Shown here in pieces: positions 1 through 6,203 of a stretch of 8,770 bases of DNA. The stretch's first letter is position 1. The number at the start of each line of letters is the position of its first letter. The notes beneath the pieces were generated by a model. That model worked only from the letters and a program-made list of their open reading frames with translations. It did not search any database and had not been told where the DNA came from. This DNA comes from Candidatus Kuenenbacteria bacterium CG_4_8_14_3_um_filter_39_15 (lineage in GTDB: Bacteria > Patescibacteriota > Patescibacteriia > UBA2196 > GWA2-42-15), in NCBI GenBank assembly GCA_002782365.1, contig PFHP01000054.1, positions 1 to 8,770 on the forward strand, written 5' to 3'. A program made the position numbers and the translations under genes.

Positions 1-1098
1 GGCTCTGGCAGTTATTGTTATAATGTGCTTAAAGATTTTCTGTTTACTTTTCCAGAGAAGTTTTGTGAGGGCACAAATAATGCCTGCAAATTTGATACGG
101 ACTGTTCTTTGGGCATAAAATGTCTCGCCGCTAACAATGTTCACTGGTGTGGCGGGGCTAATAAAATTTGTACCACGGATGACGATTGCCTTGGCGATGA
201 TCAGTGTGAAAAAAATATAGACTCCATCGGCGTTAGGGTTTACAACAACAATGAGCATTTATCGCCGCCTGCTTGGTATGAAAAATACGCCCACAACCCC
301 GGTTCTTACTCGCGCAAAGAAATAGATAGTTACGAAGCCATTGTTTCTGGCCGGACTAACTATGTTGGCTTTGCCACAGACAAGGGTAGCGGTATTTATA
401 CTGATATGTTTTTAATCTCCCATTCTGACAATTACCAAGCCGTAACTTTAAATATTTATGATCAATTAATTAAAAATCTAAAATTCAATGCTGGTTATGT
501 TGATAATGTCCGAGCTTGCACTAATGGCAAGTATTGCACTAAAGATTCTGACTGCCCACAAGGGGAGACCTGTAATGCCGAAAAAGATAAACTTGCCCGC
601 GATGTTATTCGTTTTGGTCATCTTAATGAAATGAAATATCAGTTGGAAAAATATCGCGGCAGCTGCACCGGCCACCCAGAACTGGCTTGCCAAAAAGATT
701 CTGACTGTCCCAACGATGAACAGGGCACGCCGTTTGTTTGTCTGGTTAAAAATAATACTTACCCATTATTATCAGCAGGCACTTATCTTCAGGGTTCCAG
801 TGTTTCTGTTTGGGATTCATGGCATGATACTTTTGCCAAGCTTTTAGGTGCCAGTCCTTTACTTGACCCAATTAATGAAGTTTTCTGCGATGATTCTACT
901 GCCTATAATGATGAATGCTGGGATAAAGACCAGAAAAAATTTCAGTGCGATGCAGGCTCACATTTTTATCATTACGAAGCAATTTCTGGTGGTCAAAAGT
1001 ATAAGCTCTCCACTAATATGGAATACGCCCAATCAGGCTGGCAGCCTGGGAATATTACCATTGACAGCGTTGACAAATCAGAATTTTGTTCAAATTAA
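1..1098 (+). CDS. Secreted cysteine-rich protein with pilin-like C-terminal tail, 5'-truncated
   Basis: The reading frame is open at base 1, so the true start lies upstream; 365 residues are visible, ending at TAA 1096-1098. Four cysteine boxes are seen, at bases 64-123, 148-207, 517-573 and 664-741. Each has a first Cys, a core C-x2-D-x-D-C (CKFDTDC, CTTDDDC, CTKDSDC, CQKDSDC) and a fourth Cys; the first two are exactly C-x6-C-x5-C-x5-C. Even, regular cysteine spacing suggests disulfide bonds, hence an extracytoplasmic location. The tail (bases about 865-1050), with DPINEV, ECW and a YHYEAISGG...YKLSTNMEY segment, resembles the end of type IV pilin/pseudopilin-like proteins of Patescibacteria; this is recalled family knowledge, not a search result. 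No signal peptide or membrane segment can be seen because the N-terminus is missing. A structural or adhesive surface role is inference; no enzyme motif is visible. An inverted repeat begins 5 nt after the stop and may terminate its transcript. Confidence 0.8.
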   Translation, partial: GSGSYCYNVLKDFLFTFPEKFCEGTNNACKFDTDCSLGIKCLAANNVHWCGGANKICTTDDDCLGDDQCEKNIDSIGVRVYNNNEHLSPPAWYEKYAHNPGSYSRKEIDSYEAIVSGRTNYVGFATDKGSGIYTDMFLISHSDNYQAVTLNIYDQLIKNLKFNAGYVDNVRACTNGKYCTKDSDCPQGETCNAEKDKLARDVIRFGHLNEMKYQLEKYRGSCTGHPELACQKDSDCPNDEQGTPFVCLVKNNTYPLLSAGTYLQGSSVSVWDSWHDTFAKLLGASPLLDPINEVFCDDSTAYNDECWDKDQKKFQCDAGSHFYHYEAISGGQKYKLSTNMEYAQSGWQPGNITIDSVDKSEFCSN

Positions 1099-1103
1099 AT
1101 TTT

Positions 1104-1153
1104 CCCTCTCCCTGGCCCTCCCCCGCTTACGCGGGGGAGGGCCAGGGAGAGGG
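1104..1153. repeat. Perfect 23-bp GC-rich inverted repeat with 4-nt loop
   Basis: The left arm 1104-1126 (begins CCCTCTCCCTGGCCC) and right arm 1131-1153 (ends GGGCCAGGGAGAGGG) are exact reverse complements, separated by TTAC. Nineteen of 23 bases per arm are G or C, in sharp contrast to the AT-rich surroundings. It starts 5 nt after the preceding stop and ends 7 nt before the ATG of the DUF559 gene. No U-run follows, so it is not a classic rho-independent terminator, although so strong a hairpin could still block or protect RNA ends. GC-rich palindromes of this style, translating as SPSPWPSP...GEGQGEG-like peptides, are familiar to me as dispersed repeats in many bacteria, often next to DUF559 genes. 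That association is recollection and needs a search. Confidence 0.9.
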
Positions 1154-1160
1154 CTCAAAT

Positions 1161-1508
1161 ATGCAATCACCAGAAAAAATCCATTTAGCTAGACAATTCA
1201 GGAGAGAGCCTACAAAATCAGAAAAAATATTATGGCAGGCATTGCGCAGAAAAAACTTTTTAGGATTTAAATTCCGTCGCCAACATGTTGTTGAAGGTTA
1301 TATTATTGATCTTTATTGCCATAAATTAAAACTAGCCGTTGAAATTGATGGCCAAGTCCACATTCAGACGGCCGAGGACGATCAATATAGGCCACAGATT
1401 CTTGAAAGAAAAGGCCTTATCTTTTTTAGAATTTCAGTTCAGGAAGTTGAAGAAAAATTAGATGAAGTTTTAAAAAATTTAGAGAGTTTTATAAAAAATT
1501 TAAGCTAA
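1161..1508 (+). CDS. DUF559 / Vsr-like endonuclease domain protein
   Basis: This 115-residue protein matches the whole DUF559 family (very-short-patch-repair-like, PD-(D/E)XK fold). The signature blocks appear in order: ARQFRREPTKSEKILWQALR (10-29), GFKFRRQH (35-42), the strand YIIDLYC (47-53) with a candidate catalytic Asp50, AVEIDGQVH (59-67) with Glu61, Asp63 and His67, the DDQYRPQILERKG helix (73-85), and FFRISVQEV (88-96). Length is usual for the family. The predicted role is DNA cleavage or nicking; substrate and biological role are unknown. ATG 1161 is chosen because the family match begins there; extending upstream to 1086 in the same frame would only translate the palindrome into a low-complexity Pro/Gly/Glu peptide. 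The purine-rich right arm (GGGAGAGGG, 1145-1153) sits at Shine-Dalgarno distance but would be paired in the hairpin. The next gene starts 5 nt after the stop, so the two could be co-transcribed. No methyltransferase or mismatch-repair partner is visible. Confidence 0.88.
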   Translation: MQSPEKIHLARQFRREPTKSEKILWQALRRKNFLGFKFRRQHVVEGYIIDLYCHKLKLAVEIDGQVHIQTAEDDQYRPQILERKGLIFFRISVQEVEEKLDEVLKNLESFIKNLS

Positions 1509-1513
1509 AATCT

Positions 1514-2611
1514 ATGTTTGAAGACAACCAAACACAACCAAATACACCACCAACCGGAGAAGAAAAACCAATTACTCCGCGTACTGTCATACCACCGCTA
1601 GTTTCACCAACTGGCAAAGACAGCAGCCAGGAGTCAGCAAGAGAACCAGAGGATATTTTCAGTCAAAACGAGCCAAGCTTAAAAGCAGCTCCTTCGTCTT
1701 TTGTTAAAAAGGATGGCGGGCAGACAGCCATACCAGACCAGCTGCCGGTTATGCCGGAAGTTTTACCGCCTATTGCCGAAACTGGCCTTGATAAAAAAAA
1801 TTTAATCATCTTTATTCTTATTGTTGCCGCGATTATCGGCTTAGTCGCCGCAGTCGTTTGGTGGTTTCTGCGTCAAAAAAATAATAATGACTCAAATATC
1901 AACCCAGCAGTTTTAGATTTATTTACTAATACTAATACTAACCAAGAACCATCTAAACCCGCGGAAAAAACAAACGAAACACCTGCCGCCAGCCAGCCAG
2001 AAAATTCTGCTGACGTTGATGGCGATGGGCTGACTGACCAAGAAGAAGCCGCTCTGGGCACCAGCATTAATTCTCCTGATACTGACAATGACGGCCTTTA
2101 TGACCGCGAAGAAGTCAAAGTCTATCAGACCGACCCGCTTAAAAGTGACACTGATAATGACGGCTGGAAAGATGGGGAAGAGGTGCAGAAAAACCAAGAC
2201 CCTTTAAGCTCTGACCCAGCGCCTTTGCCGGAAAATTATTTTCAATCCAAAGAATATCATTTCAGTTTTATTTATCCTCAAGAAATGGTGCTTGAATCAT
2301 CTCAAGGCAATGTCGTTCAATTTAATGACAATATTAATCAAATCAAACTCTACATCTATATTAATGGCAGTCAGCCTTCATTGCCAGCTTCTGATGTGAG
2401 CTATACCATTGGGCAAGCGGCCGGCAAATTAATTATCAAAAATTATACTCAAAACCCAACGGATGCCACTCCCTATGCCACTCAATTTACCACCCAACAT
2501 TATACTAGCGAGAATGGTTTGGGCTATCTTATTTACTATTTAGCCACCAAACGGGCTGATAATCATCAAGAAAAATTTGAAAATATTTTACAAACTTTTG
2601 AATTTAATTAA
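1514..2611 (+). CDS. Single-pass membrane protein with three DxDxDG (TSP3-type) repeats and a PsbP-like domain
   Basis: 365 residues. Residues 1-92 are Pro/Ser/Thr/Glu-rich and probably disordered. A hydrophobic helix follows at about 96-119 (LIIFILIVAAIIGLVAAVVWWFL) bounded by KK and RQK. After a Thr/Asn/Pro-rich linker come three calcium-binding-type repeats: DVDGDGLTDQEE (167-178), DTDNDGLYDREE (189-200) and DTDNDGWKDGEE (212-223). This D-x-D-x-D-G-x-x-D-x-E-E pattern is typical of thrombospondin type 3/EF-hand-like loops. The end (about 245-365), with YHFSFIYPQEM and a closing F-x-x-I-x-x-T-F-E-F, resembles both C-terminal domains of the next gene and the PsbP/Mog1-like 'F-x-YP' fold; that fold is inference. 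With Lys/Arg on both sides of the helix, topology is uncertain, but the repeats most plausibly face outside. Function unknown; an envelope protein stabilised by calcium is likely. No clear Shine-Dalgarno site precedes ATG 1514. The gap to the next gene is 8 bp, suggesting an operon of paralogs. Confidence 0.85.
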   Translation: MFEDNQTQPNTPPTGEEKPITPRTVIPPLVSPTGKDSSQESAREPEDIFSQNEPSLKAAPSSFVKKDGGQTAIPDQLPVMPEVLPPIAETGLDKKNLIIFILIVAAIIGLVAAVVWWFLRQKNNNDSNINPAVLDLFTNTNTNQEPSKPAEKTNETPAASQPENSADVDGDGLTDQEEAALGTSINSPDTDNDGLYDREEVKVYQTDPLKSDTDNDGWKDGEEVQKNQDPLSSDPAPLPENYFQSKEYHFSFIYPQEMVLESSQGNVVQFNDNINQIKLYIYINGSQPSLPASDVSYTIGQAAGKLIIKNYTQNPTDATPYATQFTTQHYTSENGLGYLIYYLATKRADNHQEKFENILQTFEFN

Positions 2612-2619
2612 TCAAACAT

Positions 2620-3975
2620 ATGCACCAACCAGGCGAACAATCATCAGCTAGCCCATTCCAATCGGCAAAAAATTTAGCAGAAAATTTTGAGGTGCGCACT
2701 ATGCCCCTAAAGTTTTTGAGTATGCGGCCAAATTTTAAAATAGGCAAAACGGGTGAGCCGGGCAAACCGCTTGGCCTTAAGAAAAATTTGATTATTGGTA
2801 TCGTCGTGATTATCGTTTTAGGCGCTTTAATGGTGCTGGCTGCCTGGCTTTTTTTAAGAACCGTTGGCCCTCAACCCGCCTCGCCAACAACCGTTCTACC
2901 GGATGTTGCGCTGCCAGCGGCTGTTAACCCGGCCGCTGAAGCAACCCAGCCTGAAAAAAATCAGGAGAGCGAGCAACTGCTTAATTTTGACTCATGGTTA
3001 ACTTATGATGCTCCTGATTTCAACTTCAATTTAAAATATCCAGCAGAGTGGCCAAGCGCACAATTGGAAAATCGCGCTAATATTAGCCACTCAATAGCTT
3101 TTAAAAGCAAGGATTTAGAGCAATTTAAAATCACCGTCTTTAATAATAACCAAAATCAAAATTTACTCGCCTGGGTTGAGTCGCTGGCCATCTTGCCGGA
3201 GAGCCTTGAATCATATACTTTAAGTAATCAGCCTGGCTATATCTACCGCGGAGGCTTTGAAAAACTTTTTAATATCTATGCTGCCTATGGCAATAATTTA
3301 TACTCATTGGAGTTCCAAACTAGCGAGGATCCAATAGTCAGCCAGATTTATAATCAAATACTGGCCACCTTCCAATTTACTGGTGAGCCGGAGTCTCTTA
3401 ACCCAGAGGAAAATCAGCCGCAATTTATGCCAGCCAAAGATTCCGATCTTGACGGCCTGACCGACAGGGAAGAAGAAATATATGGCTCTGATAAATTACT
3501 GCCTGACAGTGATGGCGATTCCTATACCGACGGCGATGAGGTCGCCAACCTTTATAATCCCACCATTGCTGGTAGCGCCCGCCTTTACGAATCATCTCTG
3601 GTCGCCACTTATGTTAATCCCAAGTATAACTATAATATTGTTTACCCTATGGGTTGGCAGGTTAAAGGGGGAGATGATTCGGTCTTGTTCCAAGATCCCC
3701 AAGGCGAATTTGTCCAAGTTTTAATTCAACCCAATAACGGCTATCTGGCTATTAGAGACTGGTATGGCGACAATCTGGGAGACAACATTGACGGGCTGCC
3801 AGACTTAAAAGTCGCCGACCAGCTGGCTGTCCGTAGTCCCGATGCCCTGCGAGTTTATTTTATTTTTGGTGATAATATTTATAGTCTTATCTACAATATC
3901 GGTTTGCGCAATGATGCTAATTTCATGGCTACTTTTAATATGATGATCAAGAGTTTTAAGTTAATGAGCAGCTGA
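2620..3975 (+). CDS. Single-pass membrane protein with two PsbP-like domains flanking DxDxDG repeats
   Basis: 451 residues and paralogous to the gene before it. A polar N-terminal part (1-54) is followed by a membrane helix at about 56-80 (NLIIGIVVIIVLGALMVLAA). A Pro/Ala-rich linker leads to domain A (about 128-253; FNFNLKYPAEW ... ILATFQF), two acidic calcium-type loops DSDLDGLTDREE (274-285) and DSDGDSYTDGDE (296-307), and domain B (about 331-448; YNYNIVYPMGW ... MMIKSFKL). A and B share the opening aromatic-x-(aromatic)-x-x-YP-x-x-W and the closing aliphatic-x-x-F/K-F pattern, so an internal duplication is likely. The likely site is the outer face of the cytoplasmic membrane; function is unknown. 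Start choice is open: ATG 2620 has no Shine-Dalgarno site, whereas in-frame ATG 2701 (residue 28) follows GAGGTG at 2689-2694 with 6-nt spacing and keeps the membrane helix. The stop lies 1 nt before ybeY. Confidence 0.83.
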   Translation: MHQPGEQSSASPFQSAKNLAENFEVRTMPLKFLSMRPNFKIGKTGEPGKPLGLKKNLIIGIVVIIVLGALMVLAAWLFLRTVGPQPASPTTVLPDVALPAAVNPAAEATQPEKNQESEQLLNFDSWLTYDAPDFNFNLKYPAEWPSAQLENRANISHSIAFKSKDLEQFKITVFNNNQNQNLLAWVESLAILPESLESYTLSNQPGYIYRGGFEKLFNIYAAYGNNLYSLEFQTSEDPIVSQIYNQILATFQFTGEPESLNPEENQPQFMPAKDSDLDGLTDREEEIYGSDKLLPDSDGDSYTDGDEVANLYNPTIAGSARLYESSLVATYVNPKYNYNIVYPMGWQVKGGDDSVLFQDPQGEFVQVLIQPNNGYLAIRDWYGDNLGDNIDGLPDLKVADQLAVRSPDALRVYFIFGDNIYSLIYNIGLRNDANFMATFNMMIKSFKLMSS

Positions 3976-3976
3976 T

Positions 3977-4381
3977 ATGATCACCATCGCCAACCATACT
4001 TGTTATCAAGTTTCCCAAAAATTAGTTAGAACTGTCTTAAATAAATCCTGCCGAGCTTTAAAAATAAAAGCAACAGAATTATCCGTTGCTTTTGTCACAT
4101 CAGCCGAAATTAGCAAGCTCAATCAAACATACCGCCGGCAGGCTAGGCCAACAGATGTTTTAAGTTTTGCTTATGGGTATGATAGAAAAGAATTGAATGG
4201 CGAAATCATTATTTGCTATCAACTTGCCAGGCAGAATGCCCGGGAGTATCATCACTCGGTCAAGCAAGAAATCAGCCGGCTTTTAATCCATAGCCTTTTG
4301 CATTTAATTGGCTATGACCATAGAAAAGCTGGCGCTGCTAAAAAAATGGAGGCGCTGGAAAATAAAATTATTAACTTATGA
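3977..4381 (+). CDS. ybeY: YbeY endoribonuclease / 16S rRNA maturation factor
   Basis: The protein is 134 residues, slightly short for the family. The zinc-binding signature H-x3-H-x5-H is present as IHSLLHLIGYDH, with His105, His109 and His115. Other family blocks are ELSVAFV (34-40), LNQTYRR (48-54, with the conserved Asn and Arg), PTDVLSF (58-64) and GEIII (75-79, family usually GDIxI). YbeY is a cytoplasmic metal-dependent RNase that acts in 16S rRNA 3'-end maturation and 70S ribosome quality control; this is family knowledge. The gene starts 1 nt after the preceding stop, and its TGA overlaps the ATG of dgkA (ATGA, 4378-4381), which implies translational coupling. The ybeY-dgkA pairing is also found in Firmicutes, which supports both calls. 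Confidence 0.95.
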   Translation: MITIANHTCYQVSQKLVRTVLNKSCRALKIKATELSVAFVTSAEISKLNQTYRRQARPTDVLSFAYGYDRKELNGEIIICYQLARQNAREYHHSVKQEISRLLIHSLLHLIGYDHRKAGAAKKMEALENKIINL

Positions 4382-4734
4382 TAAAACTTAATCAGCTTAT
4401 CCGCAGTTTCAGCTATGCTCTTCGCGGTTTTAAATTTGTTTGGCAAGAGCAGAATTTTAAAATTCAAATATTGATCGCTCTGATTGTAGTTATTCTGATG
4501 TATCTCTACAACTTGACGCGCCTGGAGCGAGTTGCTCTGATTATTGTAATTTCTGCCGTTTTAATCCTTGAATCATTGAATACAATTTTTGAACACCTAG
4601 CCGATATTTTAAAACCGCGCTTGCATGATTATATTATGATTATCAAGGACATTATGGCCGCTATTGTCCTAATGGCCTCAATTGGCGCTGTAATTATCGG
4701 TCTTTTAATCTTTTGGCCGTATTTTTTTGGCTAA
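4378..4734 (+). CDS. dgkA: Diacylglycerol/undecaprenol kinase (DgkA family)
   Basis: This 118-residue integral membrane protein has usual family length. The N-terminal surface segment SYALRGFKFVWQEQNFKIQI (12-31) carries Glu24 and Asn26. Three hydrophobic helices follow, at about 29-46, 51-70 and 92-115. Between helices 2 and 3 are the family's key residues: Glu65-x-x-Asn68-Thr69-x-x-Glu72 (E-x-x-N-T-x-x-E) and Lys90-Asp91 followed by AA (94-95). The family phosphorylates a membrane lipid alcohol using ATP. In Gram-positive and related bacteria the preferred substrate is undecaprenol, recycling the carrier used for peptidoglycan and surface glycans; undecaprenol is therefore the more likely substrate here, but sequence alone does not decide. 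The ATG overlaps the ybeY stop by 4 nt. A 7-bp stem-loop covers its stop codon, followed by a 154-bp gap before ftsA. Confidence 0.93.
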   Translation: MIKLNQLIRSFSYALRGFKFVWQEQNFKIQILIALIVVILMYLYNLTRLERVALIIVISAVLILESLNTIFEHLADILKPRLHDYIMIIKDIMAAIVLMASIGAVIIGLLIFWPYFFG

Positions 4735-4751
4735 ACGCCAGAAATTTAGCC
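4729..4751 (+). other. Stem-loop over the dgkA stop codon
   Basis: GGCTAAA (4729-4735) and TTTAGCC (4745-4751) are exact reverse complements around a 9-nt loop. The stem contains the dgkA stop codon. No U-run follows, so it is at best a weak terminator or an mRNA 3'-end stabiliser. A TATAAT at 4755-4760 lies just behind it but has no matching -35 at normal distance. Confidence 0.4.
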
Positions 4752-4818
4752 CCGTATAATATTTGTATACAAGTCCGCGGATTGCCGAATAAAATGTTTA
4801 AGGGCGGTGGATAACTTT

Positions 4819-4847
4819 TTGTATAAAGTTTATTTTTGTTTTATAAT
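4819..4847 (+). promoter_or_regulatory. Candidate sigma-70 promoter for ftsA
   Basis: TTGTAT (4819-4824) as a partial -35 and a perfect -10 TATAAT (4842-4847) are separated by 17 bp, within an AT-rich run about 40 bp upstream of ftsA ATG 4889. The start site is expected near 4854. The -35 matches TTGACA only in its TTG. A second TATAAT at 4755-4760 lacks a -35, so this pair is the better candidate. Confidence 0.55.
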
Positions 4848-4860
4848 AATGATAATGATC

Positions 4861-4879
4861 AGGATAAGGAATTTATCCT
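4861..4879 (+). promoter_or_regulatory. Small hairpin in the ftsA 5' leader
   Basis: AGGATAA (4861-4867) pairs perfectly with TTATCCT (4873-4879) around the 5-nt loop GGAAT, ending 9 nt before ftsA ATG 4889. The only purine-rich Shine-Dalgarno-like string upstream, AAGGA (4866-4870), is partly in the stem and loop and about 18 nt from the ATG, too far for a normal site unless folding brings it closer. A regulatory role is inference. Confidence 0.4.
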
Positions 4880-4888
4880 AAAAAAATT

Positions 4889-6148
4889 ATGAAGGAGCGT
4901 TTTATTACCGGTTTAGATATCGGTACAGCATATATCCGGGTAGTTACTGGCCAGTATAATCCACAGGACGGCAATTTTTATATTGTTGGTTGCGGTGAAG
5001 TGCCGTCAGCCGGGATATCTAAAGGTGTTATTGTCAGCATTGAGGATGCCGTTTCCGCCATTACAGCCGTTCTTGAACAGACCGAGCGGATGATTGGTTC
5101 GCCGATTGAACGGGTCTTCGCTGGCATTTCTGGGGTGCATATCGTCACCCAAGAGTCAAAAGGCGTCATCACGGTTTCACGGGCTAATGGTGAAATAAGG
5201 GAAGATGATGTTGAGCGGGTTATTGCCGCCGCCCAATCCGTGGCCACTCCGCCCAACTATGACATTGTTCATGTGATTCCTAAAGATTTTTCCATTGACA
5301 ATCAGACGGGCATTAAAGATCCGGTGGCGATGACCGGCATTCGCCTGGAAGTTAATACTCAAATTATCCTTGGCCTTTCTTCACAAATAAAAAATATCAC
5401 TAAAGCGGTTTACCGTACCGGCGTAGAAATTGATGATTTAGTTCTGGCCGTTCTAGCTAACGCTGAAAGTGTCCTTTCAAAAAGGCAAAAAGAGTTGGGC
5501 GTGGCACTGATTAATATCGGCGAATCAACCACTTCCGTCGCAGTTTTTGAAGAAGGTGATTTACTGACCACTTCGGTTTTGCCGCTTGGCTCAAATCATG
5601 TCACCGCTGATATTGCCATTGGCCTACGCACCTCGCTTGATGTTGCCGAAGATATTAAATTGGAATATGGCCACGCTGTGCCAGAGGCTGTCAGCAAGCG
5701 CGAAGAAATAAATTTATCTGATTTTTCCGAGACTGAAAAGGAAACAGTTTCTCTGAAATACATTTCAGAAATTATTGAAGCCCGTATGGAAGAAATATTT
5801 GATATGGTTGACAAAGAGCTGATCGCCGTTGATCGCTCTGGCCTGCTGCCGGCTGGTGTAGTGATTACCGGCGGCGGCGCTCAACTGCCGGGTATTGTTG
5901 AAGTTGCCAAAAACAGATTCCGCCTGCCAGCCTCGCTTGGTTATCCTTTAAATATCAATACCGCCATTGATAAGGTTAATAATTTGTCTTTTACCACCGC
6001 CATTGGACTTGCCTATTGGGGCGCGGAAATTATGGGCAACCAGTCTAAAAGCATCTTAAGTAAATTGAAATTGCCTTCTTTCAGAATAAAATCAATTGCC
6101 GAGCTAGCTGCCAAAGGTAAAAAATGGATAAAATCGTTAATGCCTTAA
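4889..6148 (+). CDS. ftsA: Cell division protein FtsA
   Basis: This 419-residue actin-family ATPase has normal family length. The phosphate-1 loop is GLDIGTAYIRV (8-18). The FtsA-specific 1C subdomain spans about 84-165 (starts ISGVHI, includes MTGIRLEV). Phosphate-2 is NIGESTTSVAVF (209-220) and the adenosine loop is ITGGGAQLPGI (327-337). The C-terminus is an amphipathic membrane-targeting helix (about 400-419, KSIAELAAKGKKWIKSLMP). FtsA binds the conserved tail of FtsZ and anchors Z-filaments to the cytoplasmic membrane. The FtsZ encoded just downstream retains that tail, which supports a working pair. The usual phosphate-2 Asp is Asn209; as I recall, Thermotoga FtsA also has Asn there, so loss of ATP binding need not follow. 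ATG 4889 is chosen because the phosphate-1 strand begins at residue 5; no good Shine-Dalgarno site is seen. The last codons form one arm of an alternative hairpin system. Confidence 0.97.
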   Translation: MKERFITGLDIGTAYIRVVTGQYNPQDGNFYIVGCGEVPSAGISKGVIVSIEDAVSAITAVLEQTERMIGSPIERVFAGISGVHIVTQESKGVITVSRANGEIREDDVERVIAAAQSVATPPNYDIVHVIPKDFSIDNQTGIKDPVAMTGIRLEVNTQIILGLSSQIKNITKAVYRTGVEIDDLVLAVLANAESVLSKRQKELGVALINIGESTTSVAVFEEGDLLTTSVLPLGSNHVTADIAIGLRTSLDVAEDIKLEYGHAVPEAVSKREEINLSDFSETEKETVSLKYISEIIEARMEEIFDMVDKELIAVDRSGLLPAGVVITGGGAQLPGIVEVAKNRFRLPASLGYPLNINTAIDKVNNLSFTTAIGLAYWGAEIMGNQSKSILSKLKLPSFRIKSIAELAAKGKKWIKSLMP

Positions 6149-6187
6149 TAGCAGGCGTTAACGGCTTAATTAAGCCGTTAACTGCCT
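6135..6187 (+). promoter_or_regulatory. Mutually exclusive hairpins between ftsA and ftsZ
   Basis: Segment A (6135-6145, CGTTAATGCCT, the end of ftsA) pairs with B (6153-6163, AGGCGTTAACG): 11 bp including one G-U. B also lies in a perfect 26-bp palindrome whose halves are GTTAACGGCTTAA (6157-6169) and TTAAGCCGTTAAC (6170-6182). That stem extends through AGGC (6153-6156) to GCCT (6184-6187) with T6183 bulged. A-B and B-C cannot form together. No long U-run follows, only ATTTTGG at 6191-6197, so termination would be weak. A ribosome finishing ftsA would cover A and favour B-C. Roles as an attenuator, processing site or palindromic operator upstream of the ftsZ promoter are inferences. Confidence 0.6.
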
Positions 6188-6203
6188 TAGAATTTTGGTT
6201 GCC

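Noticed and set aside
1086..1160. Longer N-terminus for the DUF559 protein, starting at 1086
   Set aside because: The extra 25 codons translate the inverted repeat and overlap the previous gene; family similarity begins at ATG 1161.
848..1192. Overlapping 114-codon + strand frame running through the palindrome
   Set aside because: It lies out of frame inside the cysteine-rich gene and then reads the repeat as Arg/Gly/Pro low complexity; no independent support.
4755..4760. TATAAT as a second ftsA promoter
   Set aside because: No -35-like hexamer lies 16-18 bp upstream; it falls right behind the dgkA stop-codon hairpin.
4774..4781. TCCGCGGA palindrome in the dgkA-ftsA gap
   Set aside because: Only 8 bp with no extension; insufficient to call an operator.
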